Below, piece by piece: positions 10,984 through 21,150 of a stretch of 64,000 nt of DNA. Position 1 is the stretch's first letter; each line of letters starts with the position of its first letter. This DNA is from Paroedura picta. Lineage: Eukaryota > Chordata > Lepidosauria > Squamata > Gekkonidae. The stretch spans positions 94,355,318 to 94,419,317 of the forward strand of contig NC_135372.1 of NCBI RefSeq assembly GCF_049243985.1, given 5' to 3'. The notes under the pieces are model-generated. The model was given only the letters and a program-made list of their open reading frames with translations, was not told the DNA's origin and searched no databases. The translations under genes and the position numbers were made by a program.

Positions 10984-11469
10984 GGCGAACGTTCGTTGGC
11001 ACGCTCAGCGGAAAGTTTTTTAAAATGAACGGCGGACGGCAACTCCGCTTGCCGGAGGTCTAGCCGCCGATGGAAGGGGTTGTCCGCACCCAAGCACAAC
11101 CACGCACCCGGAACTACACAAAGACCCACTACACATAAACCGCCCCTCATGCTAGAATCATTTCTATTGAACCCCTCTAAGCTAAACAGGAGACTGCGAG
11201 CGGCGAACGTTCGTTGGCACGCTCAGCGGAAAGTTTTTTAAAATGAACGGCGGACGGCGACTCCGCTTGCCGGAGGTCTAGCCGCCGATGGAAGGGGTTG
11301 TCCGCACCCAAGCACAACCACGTACCCGGAACCACACAAAGACCCACTACACATAAACCGCCCCTCGTGGTATCACCTCGAATCATATCTATTGAACCCC
11401 ACTAATCTAAACAGGAGACCGCTAGCGGCGAACGTTCGTTGGCACGCTCAGCGGAAAGTTTTTTAAAAT
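10984..11469. repeat. Tandem subterminal repeats of the Harbinger
   Basis: Two nearly identical units, 10,984-11,201 (218 bp) and 11,202-11,426 (225 bp), are followed by a partial third (11,427-11,469). Each starts GGCGAACGTTCGTTGGCACG, containing the 10-bp palindrome CGAACGTTCG. They lie between the minus-strand gene's promoter side and the right terminus. That position suits binding sites for the Myb-like proteins or transposase, or a promoter element; the function is inferred. Confidence 0.88.
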
Positions 11470-11963
11470 GCTCCCCGTACGTTGACTCCGCTAGTACTGG
11501 CCGAAGGTAGACGGGGTTTTAAGCTTTGGGCAAATGTTTGGAACGTGACGGTGTGTGCCACTGTGCTTTTGAAAAACTCTTGTGGTGTCCGGGCAGAATT
11601 TCCGAAAGTGATCGTGCTTGAAAGCCAGTCGCTGTCTCGTTGCCTCGTAGATCCCCGCTCGCTCGGAGAAAAAAAATGGCGGACAGTTCGCCGGAAGTTA
11701 GGAGGAAAGGCTCGGGAGGAGGGACTTTGAAGAACCCGCAACAATGGTAACGCACAAGTCTGTGGCGCTATTGTCGCAGATTGGTTGCAGGAGTGTATCG
11801 CTATCCGGAGGGTGAATCCACTTTTCTGGATTCCCCTGAAAGCGCTACAACGAAGCGCTTTTTGCGGGTCGGTTGCAGGACTGTTGCAGATTGTGTACGA
11901 CGTCGTGGGTTATGGCAAATTAGTAGCGTTTCCAATTGGCAACCATCCTGCTACTTTGAAGCC

Positions 11964-11977
11964 GTGCGAAATGGCCC
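11964..11977 (-). repeat. Right terminal inverted repeat of the Harbinger
   Basis: GTGCGAAATGGCCC, the exact reverse complement of the left end. It is followed by the TGT duplication and then CR1 sequence. Confidence 0.93.
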
Positions 11978-11980
11978 TGT

Positions 11981-12039
11981 GTATCCAGCCTTTGCTTGAA
12001 GACTGCCAGTGAGGGGGAGCTCACCACCTCCTTAGGCAG
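11981..12039 (-). mobile_element. CR1 LINE, right half of the interrupted copy
   Basis: GTATCCAGCCTTTGCTTGAA followed by GAGCTCACCACCTCC is the continuation of the CR1 at 4,602-4,701. It matches, in reverse complement, the stretch just before the 3' end of the CR1 at 22.4-22.5 kb. Ends at the 5' truncation point near 12,040. Confidence 0.88.
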
Positions 12040-14285
12040 GTATGAGAATATATTTTTAATTTGCTTACAAATTCACTTGCATTCACATCAAAACTGTCAT
12101 TGAAGGCTGTCATTTCAACTTTCACATCATGGAAGTAATACAGATGTTGCACAGTAACATTTCATACTTGCTTAAGGGCCTGCAGGACATTTCCACATGG
12201 AGGGGTAAAACGCAAGTGGCTTCCTGCTTGCAAACGCGGGATGGTAAATCTTGTGCTTGCAGCCCTCCTCCTGAGGAGACCCATTCCCACATTTTCCCTC
12301 TGCCCCTCAAGGTTTTTTGCCTCCTGAGGAGGCTGCAAGGGGGAAAAAAACAAATTTCTCCCTCCACTCCTTGGCTTGCCCAACACAGTAATCGCCAATC
12401 TTGTGGACTGAAATGTTCTCCCCCCCCCCAGCCCCCAAATCTCTGGACAACTGACTTCAGGCAGATACTAAATAGCATGGGAGGCAAGATGGAGCCCTCT
12501 GGAATGCCGATGGCTACAAGCAGAGGGGAGAGTCGCATCTTCTAAGAACCATCCGTTGGAAAGGTTAGAGCTGGAGCAAAACTGTACTACTCTTGTTTAG
12601 ATGGAACAACATGATAGCTGATGGCATCAAAAGCCTCTGAAAGACCCGGGGCCAAGCTAGATCATAACCATAATAGTTTCACTGCAAGTCAGGTCAGGGG
12701 ATCCCTGATCCAACTTGTATCACAAATATTGTCATATTTGGCCCTCAGAAGACTAACAGTCCACTTTTGGAATTCTGGCAAAGGCCACGAAAATAATTTC
12801 CTTCACGACTCAATCAGAAACCAGATTATATAATTCAGAAATATCTGCCACTCACTTGCCACAACTCACTTATTACCTGACCAACTAACTGAGATGACCC
12901 CTGGGTTGCCAACATCAAGGCGGGTTCTGAAGGTCACCTGAAATTACAGCTATCTCCAGAACACAGATGGGTTCCCTGGAGCAAATGGCCGCTTCAGAGG
13001 ACAGAGTCTCCAACCCTCCCGGTCAACTTCATTCTGCACAGAGCAAGATAACTCAACTCTTCCTTATTGCACACTGTGTTTTAAACGGAGACTTTGAAAT
13101 AATATAACTGGAATCTGAGGAGATAAGGCAGGGTATAAATATGTAAAATATTTTTAAAATAAGAAACTTTATTCATATGCAATACATTTTCATCAAACGT
13201 ATTAAGATCCCTGGAATTTTTGACAAAATAAAAAATGGGGGGGGGGGAGAGAAATTGCAGTAGGTATGTTTCAGATGTACAAACTTGTGAACTTTTCAAA
13301 TCCAAATACATTTTTAAGGTCTAGAACTGTGATATTTTACATCAGATTTTTCTGACATTTGACCAAATTACTTCATCCTCTGGTTCATTCCTATGCCCAA
13401 TTTCAGGCTGAGAGGACAAACTGTCTTTTCAAGTGACTTAAATATAAAACTATACTAACTATACTGTCTTAAATTTGATATGCTGGATACAGTGTAATAT
13501 CTGAGAACTCTCAGGGAATCCTACAAAATTCTTCAGCCTCCTTTGGCTTCATTAGAGGTTGAATTCTTAACCCAACAGAAGCTTATAAAATATAAATAAA
13601 ACCCTGCAATATAAATGTATATTTTACTTAACTGCACAATAGAATCAATCAGATAATGCAGTCAGAGTTCAGCATGAATATTCACTAAAGTGATGTAGAT
13701 ATATAGAATTCATTCTCATTCTTGGATTAGACTGCAAAATTTGGTTTCTTTTTTTTTTTTCTAATGCAGAAATGGCCTTGGACATGGTTGTGATCCCATT
13801 TTCAGTCAACCCAAGTATATACCTTGGACTACAGTGGTGTAAGAGGGGAAAACATGAAGAGGAAAGACTGAGCTAAATGTAAAAGAAAGCACAGATCAGC
13901 TGCTAGCAGACTGAGCCAGAGGCAAAGCTGGCTTCCCAACACCACTGGGATCCCTCGATGCTGCAAATAACAGCAAATAACCATTACACATTACACAGGA
14001 AAGAGGGAGAGAAGGCAAAAGTATATTTTCTTGCCGGAATCCAGGGCCAGAAAAATGAAAGTTTCCAGAAGGGCTATGGAATTTCCCAAGCTTAAATCAC
14101 CCATCCACAAACAAAGAGAAGGCAAGCTGCCTATCCTAAGGACCACAGTAGTGTTATTTCAGGTGATTTTTTTGAGCCTGTATCGCAGCAGGGCTGTGCA
14201 TCTGACGTTGTTTCGGAGAGTTCACAGCCGGCCCTGTGTGCACACCAGACAGGGTGAAATGAACCAAAGCGCAGCAGAGACAATG
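12040..14285. other. Non-coding stretch
   Basis: No convincing exon. About 12,903-13,015 holds a partial copy of the short GGTTGCCAAC...-ended repeat family. A G-run lies at 13,238. The rest is AT-rich unique-looking sequence with scattered stops in all frames. Confidence 0.45.
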
Positions 14286-14304
14286 GCAGCCATGGCCACA
14301 CTCT

Positions 14305-14370
14305 GGGCTATTTATAGCCCGCTCTGCTGGATGGTTTTTGCCGCGGCAGCTGTGGAGGATATTTTTAGCC
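14305..14370. promoter_or_regulatory. Candidate muscle-type enhancer core (MEF2-like sites and E-box)
   Basis: Within 65 bp lie CTATTTATAG at 14,308-14,317 (a perfect YTAWWWWTAR MEF2 consensus inside a GGGCTA...TAGCCC frame), the E-box CAGCTG at 14,347-14,352, and ATATTTTTAG at 14,359-14,368 (near-consensus MEF2). GGAATG, a TEAD-type core, follows near 14,420. The surrounding 14.1-14.6 kb lacks recognisable repeats. Motif clustering alone is weak evidence. Confidence 0.25.
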
Positions 14371-14828
14371 CACTGCAGGGAATCACAGCAATGCCTGCAG
14401 AATTTGGCTGTGAATGGGGTGGAATGATACAAATTGGGTGTTCGAAAAGAATCCAGGAGGACAAACCCCCTGATTGCCGCTGCAGCACTAAAAGCAAAGG
14501 AGCCTTCAGTCAAACATTCAGCCCAGAGGCTCAGGAACTGGGACTCAGCTGGGAGAACTGGGCCAGACCCCCGACCTGAGACCCCAAGAGGCATACAAGC
14601 AATGGAAGGTCTTGTTTCAAACCAGAGAGCACATCTGTCTTCTTCACACAACCAAAGATGCTCAGGTGGCTCCCCTGCCCTACTCCCCACCTTCATCCCT
14701 GGGCATTTTGCCAGTCTTCCCTTTCCAACTTACTGGAGCAAACATCAATGAAAGGAAGAGTGCAAAGGGGACCAGGCTGGTTGTACCCTTTTTCACAGTC
14801 ACAGATAAGTTAAGAAGACTCTCAGCAC

Positions 14829-15059
14829 CAGCTTGCTGTAGTGGTTAAAAGCAGCAGCCTCTAATCTGGAGAACTGGGTTTGATTCCCCACTACTCCTCC
14901 ACATGGAGCATGCTGGGTGACCTTGGATCAGTTCTTCTGGAACTCTCTCAGCCCCACCTACCTCACAGGGCATCTGTTGTGGGGAGAGGAAGGCTAGTTG
15001 ATCATAAGCTGTTCTGAGACCCCTTTGGGCAGTTAAAAAGCAGGGAATCCTCTTCTTCC
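14829..15059 (+). mobile_element. tRNA-derived SINE
   Basis: Plus-strand copy with box A-like GCTGTAGTGGTTAAAAGC and box B-like GGGTTTGATTCCCC, then TGGGTGACCTTGGATCAG and a CCTCTTCTTCC tail. RNA polymerase III type head; body shared with copies at 1,591, 15,573 and 51,436. Confidence 0.85.
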
Positions 15060-15448
15060 ATTTGGGTCTGTCCTGGGCAACACAGGACACATCCCAGTAG
15101 AATCCCCTCGGCTCCAAACTTTTACTACAATTAAGTCTGTCTTACATGCCAAGAACAAAGCCTCAAATTTGCTTGCCTTTTTATTCTGGAGACTTTGTTA
15201 GTCTGTAAGAACTCAGTTGGCCATCTCGGTCCTGAAAGACACATTGGTCCTTTAAAAGCTATATGGCTAGAACATGTTCAGCATGCAGACTCTCTTCCTG
15301 GCATGCAGGTGCAGTAAATAACAATGCGAGTGCCAGAACCATTTGTCCATGTTCTACTTACAGTCCATGGCCACAGTTTAGAACAAGTAGAAAGTTCTTA
15401 CTGTGAGCATGTAAAAGGGGCCAAGTCTGTTAATGTCAATGTATAAAT

Positions 15449-16053
15449 CAGGCTTTCTCAACCAGGGTCTCATGAAACACTGGGGATTCTTGATAGCTCT
15501 GGAAAGGTTTCCAGAACAGGCACAAATTAATTAATTTTGTATATAATTTTAAAATTTGTTAAACATTTAGATGAAGAAGAAGAGTTGGTTCTTATATGCC
15601 ATTTTTCTCTACCCAAAGGAGGCTCAAAGCAGCTTACAATCACCTTCCCTTTCCTCTCCCCACAACAGACACCCTGTTGGGTAGGTGAGGCTGAGAGAGC
15701 CCTAATATTACTGCTTGGTCGGAAAAGCTTTATCAGTGCCATGATGAGCCCAAGGTCACCCAGCTGGCTGCAGGTGGGGGAGTGCAGAATCGAACCCGGC
15801 ATGCCAGATTAGAAGTCCGCACTCCTAACCACTACACCAAACTGGCATGATATTGGGTGATATGACCATATATCCTCATGTCAACCTGCCCCCCCTCCCC
15901 AAATGGCCAATGATGGGCCTGGAGGGGGTTGGAAGGAGAGAGACCCAGGTTGGGTGTGTACACAGCTCTGCTTCCCAACCATATTCTGCATGGTCGTGCC
16001 ACTTCTGGGTGTTTCAGGAGTTTCTCAAGGGTAAAAAAAGTTGAGAAAGGCTG
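15449..16053 (+). mobile_element. Non-autonomous hAT-like DNA transposon with a SINE inside
   Basis: The element starts CAGGCTTTCTCAACC and ends GTTGAGAAAGGCTG, short inverted repeats of the hAT type. It is flanked by GTATAAAT (15,441-15,448) and GTATAACT (16,054-16,061), an 8-bp target duplication with one mismatch. The interior has no coding potential and contains GACCATATAT and CCAAATGGCCAATGATGGGC. A tRNA SINE (15,573-15,846) interrupts it. A related, rearranged copy lies at 41.5-41.8 kb. Confidence 0.78.
15573..15846 (-). mobile_element. tRNA-derived SINE inserted in the hAT element
   Basis: Minus-orientation SINE with its GAAGAAGAAGAG tail at the left, AAGGTCACCCAGCTGGCTGC in the body and CTAACCACTACACCAAACTG (box A complement) at the right. 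It is younger than the hAT element it interrupts. Confidence 0.85.
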
Positions 16054-16469
16054 GTATAACTGAATATACACCTCCCATGAAACAAAGAGTGAAAGAAAAT
16101 CCTGTGATAACGTTATCTCCAAAACCCTCATGGATGTTACTGCGACTTACCCACTTTGAAGCTGCAATCAGACTTTTGGTTTTCATAGAATAATGGCTAC
16201 AATTTCAAAAATATTTTACTTATTCCTTCTGTTGCCACCCCTACATAAGGACAATTATTTGCACAATGATCACAGAACTCAAAGAATTAATGACACAAAG
16301 ACTCAGCAAAAGAAAATAATAGCAGAACTCATCTTTGTTTAACTCTAATCGGTTGCCCACAGGGGCCAGTAAGAGTTGAGCTGGGGCTCTCACAATTTCT
16401 ATTTTATGGTGTTATTGTTATGATCTTGTTATTATTGTTATAATATTATTGCTGTTACTGTTGCCTGAT

Positions 16470-16640
16470 ACCATGTGTTAATTATATCCTTCCCTGTTTT
16501 CTGTAAACTGCCCTGAGCCCTCGGGGAGGGCGGTATATAAGTAAGTAAGTAAGTAAGTAAGTAAATAAACAAACAAACAAACAAACAACAAACAAATAAA
16601 CAAATAAACAAATAAACAAATAAACAAATAAACAAATGTG
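16470..16640 (+). repeat. L2-like LINE tail with compound tetranucleotide microsatellite
   Basis: CTGTAAACTGCCCTGAGCCC and GGAGGGCGGTATATAAG are the common 3' terminus of the L2-like family. It runs into (GTAA)n, (AAAC)n and (AAAT)n blocks up to about 16,637. Confidence 0.75.
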
Positions 16641-18420
16641 CTTCATGTCTCTTGCTCTAGAAGTCAATGGACTTAGAGGGCTGTCACTGTGTTTCGGATT
16701 GCACTCTAAAGGAGCAAGATATCATTCCTTCACACATATAGGTGATCAGTTTGCAGTCAGAAATGTATAGGTGCCACAAAGTTTACAAATGTGTGTGTGT
16801 GGGGGGGGGAGGGATGGGCAGGGAAGGAATTACCAGCAAAGGGCTATGTCTCCAACTTTATTTCATTTTTAAAAAATCTTCCACCCCGCCTCTTAGGACT
16901 CAAGGCAGCCAAGCACTTAAATTCTCAGGAAGGAAGCTGATCAGAAGGAGCCAGCCAACTAGTGTTCCATGGAAATCTACATATCAACTAAACCTGCGGT
17001 GTTGTTTATAAGAAGACGGAAAGGGGAGGAAAGTACAACGGGGGGCGGGGGATGAATCCATCCAATTATTTTTGTATTGCTAAAAGAAATGAAGTATTAA
17101 GAACACCTCACACTCTCTGTTCCCAGGCCTATGTATCTTGTCTCTCCCTGGAGGCTGGAACCTGCCAGTAGGGGGAGGAACTAAGCATACCTTTCCACTC
17201 ACCTGGGGGGACCTGCTTACAGGCATTCCTGGGAGAGTATGGAATTAGATCATAGGGAAGCAGCCGTCACACCCTTTTAGGTCTTAGTGCCAGCATGTCT
17301 GAGTTCTCTGGGAGCATTCTTGGAGTGGACATTTTAGTCATCTGCAAAGCAAACTAGTTTTTAATCTAAAACCACTGTTGCCCCATCAGACAGCATATTG
17401 TGACCGCCAACAAACCTCTGTCCCTGACAACTGCCAGTGCTTATTCCCTGATCATCTCTGCCCTGACTTTACATCTTATATGTGCTTTGTGAGCTCACCA
17501 CTTTGTGTCCTCTGGAGGCCTCTCTCTTCATGTGCATAAGGGCACACACCATGAAGTTATGCAGACTCCACGCACAGACCCTGTGCTGACCCTTAAATAC
17601 ATTTGGAAAAGGCTGATTGCCAGCCACTGACTCCATCTCTAATGTCTCCAGCCCCACAGTAGCAGAAGAGGATCGACACTGGAGGAGTGACAAGCTCTAG
17701 AGACTGTCTCTTCCTAAACAGCGAGATATGAGCCAAGCAGTGGTGTCTGAGTTGCTGCTAGGAGGAGTCTCTTTCTCTACCTTTCTTTTAGCATCCCGAG
17801 ACTCCAGGAGCATTCTCAGAGTAGACATTTTAGTCATCTACTAAGCAAACTAATTTGCAATCAAACAGTTCATATGATATGCTTCTTCCTGGAATAGAGA
17901 TTGGGGGGGGGGGGCAATGCCAGGAGGTCTCCTGATATAATAGCACCACAAGGTTCAAACCAGAACAGACTACAGGTTAACAAGTCCTTCCTGGACTGCA
18001 GTATCCCTCCTGGTCTTGAGTCATCTGACTGAGTTCCACACATGACCCCAATCCCAAAGGCTCAGGGCCTATAAACCTGGGCTTCCAACTAGCTGCTTTA
18101 GCCATGGCAATTTGTTAGCCTGTAAGTATCTGTCACAACAGACTTTTACTTTCTTCAGCCAGTCTGACTTCTTGACCTTACCTGTCTTGGATTATTCTTC
18201 TCCCCTCCGGCCTCAGCACTTTGGTGGGTCCATTTGTACTTTTGACCCTGTACTTTTGACCTTGACCATTCTGGGTCTGTGCCTTAAACTGCAACCAGGA
18301 TCCTGACCAAGCCACTTCCTTGACCAAATCAACTGTCTGCGGATCATAACCCAGCCTCTGCAGAATGGTTGTCAACAGTATTTTGACCTCCACATACAAT
18401 GCTAGTTTTATTTATTGGAT
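16641..18420. other. Non-coding stretch with a local duplication
   Basis: No exon recognised. A segment of about 65 bp near 17,299-17,361 (GGAGCATTCTTGGAGTGGAC...) recurs at 17,795-17,865 (GGAGCATTCTCAGAGTAGAC...) in the same orientation and about 20% diverged: either an old local duplication or two copies of an unnamed repeat. Confidence 0.5.
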
Positions 18421-18605
18421 AGCCCATACTAGCCCAATTTTAGCAAATCTCAGAAGCTAAGCAGAGTCAGCCCTTGTCTGTATTTGGATGGGAGACCACC
18501 AAGGCAGTCTAGGGTCATGAGCAATAGCAAAGTACTCCTGAATGTTTCCTGACTTGAAAACACCACGGGGACATCAGAGGTCAGCTGTGACTTGAAGACA
18601 AAGCA
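18421..18605 (+). mobile_element. 5S-rRNA-derived SINE
   Basis: The first 80 bp follow 5S rRNA: CCATACTAGCCC, ATCTCAGAAGCTAAGCAGAG and TTTGGATGGGAGACC match the internal promoter (A box, intermediate element and C box region). The body then departs from 5S and continues to CAGCTGTGACTTGAAG. It is a SINE, not a 5S gene, because the 5S 3' end is missing. A second copy is at 46,190. Confidence 0.82.
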
Positions 18606-18612
18606 CACACGG

Positions 18613-20844
18613 AGAGCATACTGCTTTCTTTAGTCCTCTTTTTCACATACATAGCACCTTTTTTTCTAATCCACACTCATCGTCTCCAGTGCCACTTTGG
18701 CTTGCTACCATTTAACTTCTTCTGGCCTCATGCCTGTGCTTTTAACAGCAGACTGACATATACTGAGAGAGGTGGCAACCTTGATCCACCTCCTCCTGTG
18801 CTTGAACACGAGCAGGCAAACACTTGCTCTGTGCGTTCCCCCCCCCCCCCATGGCTCTATCTCCTCCTCCAAGGCTGCTGCTCCTGGCTCAGGCCTGCTG
18901 GTTGGGCTTGGAGATGTATTAATTAGCTCAGGGATGTTGGGAGTGAGGTGTGAGCCAGGGCCATGTGGCAGATGCACTGTCCAGATGGGCAAAGTGACTC
19001 TGTGCTCCCATCTCGAGAGGGAACTGAACTTTCTCGTCACTAAAGCTATTCCTAAGGCTGGCAAAAGGCATTCCAAGCAGCCTGGGAATTTTTCCAGCCC
19101 AGAAGTTTCCTTCTACAGCAGATTACTCAGAGGAGAGGCCTGATGCCAAGATAACTGGATTTGCTGCATAGAGGCTGGAAGAACTCTTCTGAAGTCACAG
19201 GCTGCCTAGAATTCGATGGAAACCAATCCAGATAAAGAGGAAGAGGCTTCATCATGTTCCAGTATATTTGGCCAACCCCTGAGAGTAAAGGGTCCACATA
19301 AGCAATCTCAGCTAACAACACTGCTGTCCTAAGGGTGTGATATCTATATCAAGTAAGGAAAGGAGAAATCAAAGTGGAAGTCCTTGATAATTACAACCAT
19401 CACTTCTACTAGAAATTATAGATTGGTAACAAAACAGAAATGCTGTGGAGGAACAACCATGCTTAACTTTCTTCTGACCCTTGTTTTTCTGCTTCAACTT
19501 TTACTTCTCCCCCCCTCCCACACACACACATGTCTCTCCCCATGATGTTCCACATGCATGTTTTGCAAGAGTAACCATGCATTGAGACCCTTGTAGTGGG
19601 AAGGCACAACCTGTGTGGGGAACTCCCCAGGAGAAGTGGTAGATGCAGAAGGTTAAGCACTCCTGCTCTGCCTACCCATAGATCCTCTTCAAATAATTCT
19701 GCCCAGAAGCTGCTTTTCCCTAATAAAAAGAAACCAAAGGATTCTGCCCTTTAACTCAAGCTGAGAATTCCACAGAGACCTTTTCCGCACCACAGGTACG
19801 GCCCAGCACAGCCCTTGCCTGGTTGCATTCCCTTGCCGCAGGGCAAATGAGGGCCTGCGTCCGCCTTGGATCAGCGCTGACGTTGTCCAGAAGCAGAAAT
19901 TAGCCCCTCAACATGATGGGTGATGCACCGGGCCAGATTTCTACTGCAGAAAAGGACAGAGTCTGTGCCCAGCATGAGGATTCCCAGAAATGCTGGCTCA
20001 AAGTTATGTTCTACCCCCAGGCAGGTTTCAGAGGTGACATGCCTCTCAGACCTTCCTCATGGCCTTCTGGCAGCAGTGTTGATGGTGGCCCCGGAGCTCA
20101 CTTTGCACCCAAGTGTCAGAAAGCTAAGTACATTGCCTCTCTCACGTCACTGTTTTCATCAAAGTGTGGCAGCCCAAGCAGCCACAGGGGTTGCTTGGGT
20201 GGTGGACTGCCCCTGATTCCTAGGATGTTTTGACTCCTGTGCCTGGTTTACAGAGCTCTCTGCAGGTGCAGGGGAGGCTGAAGCATGGGGAGCATCATCA
20301 GCCACAGGCACTCAGATGGAATGCAGAGGGTGTAAGTCCTCATGTTCCAGGCAGTTTCACAGTTTATTTTACACCCTATTAGATTCCAGCTGGCAAGAAG
20401 GCTCCCTATAAATATACATAAGGGCTCATTTACATGACGGTTTATTTGGACACAAATTCCTCAACTGCCTGGCAGACCCTGGTTGGGAATTCCACATGCA
20501 CAGAGACGGTGGAAATGCTCATGCAGGGTGTTGCTACTGGGATAACAGGTGAACATGCCGCTGCTGTTTGATTGTAATACATCAATCGGCACAGCTAGCT
20601 TTCCTTTCCTCCCACAAAGGCTCCACTAACTTATCTGTGTGAAGTAAGATGGGCCTTAGAAGACAGTGAAGGATATTGCACTCATCACACAGCAACAAAA
20701 CTGAATTTATGTCATACCAAATGTGCTGAGGGGAAGACCAAATGTGTACTGGGCAGGGAGTGTCGTATCACCTGTATGATGCATACCTTTGCCAACACAT
20801 TCTTACTTTATGCAGACAGCACTTTTGTAGATACACTTAGATTT
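18613..20844. other. Non-coding stretch
   Basis: C-run near 18,840 and a CACACA run near 19,520. Six-frame reading shows no known protein. Nothing further identified. Confidence 0.4.
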
Positions 20845-20845
20845 A

Positions 20846-21033
20846 CCAACCCCCAGGTGGGACTCAAAGATCTCCAGAATTACAACTTATCACCAGACTA
20901 CAGAGATCAGTTCTCCTTGGTATAATGGCTGCTTTGGAGGATGGAGTTTATGGCATTCACAGAGGCCCTTTCCACAGAGGCTCCACTTCCATGTCACCAG
21001 GCACTTCCCAAACCAGAGTTGGAAACCCCAGAT
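20846..21033 (+). repeat. Short interspersed repeat with inverted GTTGGCAAC-type ends
   Basis: One of at least seven copies of a ~200-bp family. Its parts are CCAACCCCCAGGTGGG at the left, GATCAGTTCTCC and TAATGGCTGCTTTGGAGGAT inside, and AGTTGGAAACCCC at the right. The ends are roughly complementary, which suggests a small non-autonomous DNA transposon, but I cannot name the family. Confidence 0.5.
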
Positions 21034-21117
21034 ATGTACACATAGAATCCATTATCTGCCTCATGGAAAGATCTGGAGATTTGCTTTCTAGCCATGGCTC
21101 CAGGAGGAAAAAACGCT

Positions 21118-21150
21118 CCCGCCACCGCCACCGCCACCGCCACCACCACC
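21118..21150. repeat. (CCACCG)n / (CCACCACC) simple repeat
   Basis: Five to six hexamer or triplet units immediately left of the CR1 5' truncation point. Confidence 0.85.

Larger units (their letters stand above)
4702..11977 (+). mobile_element. Complete PIF/Harbinger DNA transposon with three genes
   Basis: A 7,276-bp element bounded by GGGCCATTTCGCAC (4,702-4,715) and its exact complement (11,964-11,977). Weaker similarity continues inward for about 30 more bases. A TGT duplication flanks it, and it splits a CR1 copy. Inside, left to right, are a DDE transposase (5,233-6,633, plus), a Myb/SANT-like gene (6,986-8,151, plus), a second Myb/SANT-like gene (10,571-8,588, minus) and a tandem-repeat block (10,984-11,469). 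Vertebrate Harbingers normally encode a transposase plus one Myb-like protein, so a second, convergent Myb-like gene is unusual. All three genes are spliced with consistent phases. Only the plus-strand Myb gene shows a frame conflict. The element therefore looks young and close to autonomous. Confidence 0.92.

Noticed and set aside
14031-14696. Overlapping ~180-codon frames on both strands
   Set aside because: No homology recognised, and frames on opposite strands are equally long; the segment looks more like regulatory or neutral DNA.
14829-15059. tRNA genes at SINE heads (also at 1,591, 15,573, 27,649, 33,729, 37,809 and 51,436)
   Set aside because: Box A and B motifs are present but no cloverleaf closes, and the same bodies recur, so they are tRNA-derived SINEs.
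18421-18605. A 5S rRNA gene
   Set aside because: Only the internal 5S region is kept, with substitutions, and the sequence departs from 5S before the gene's 3' end. It is a SINE.
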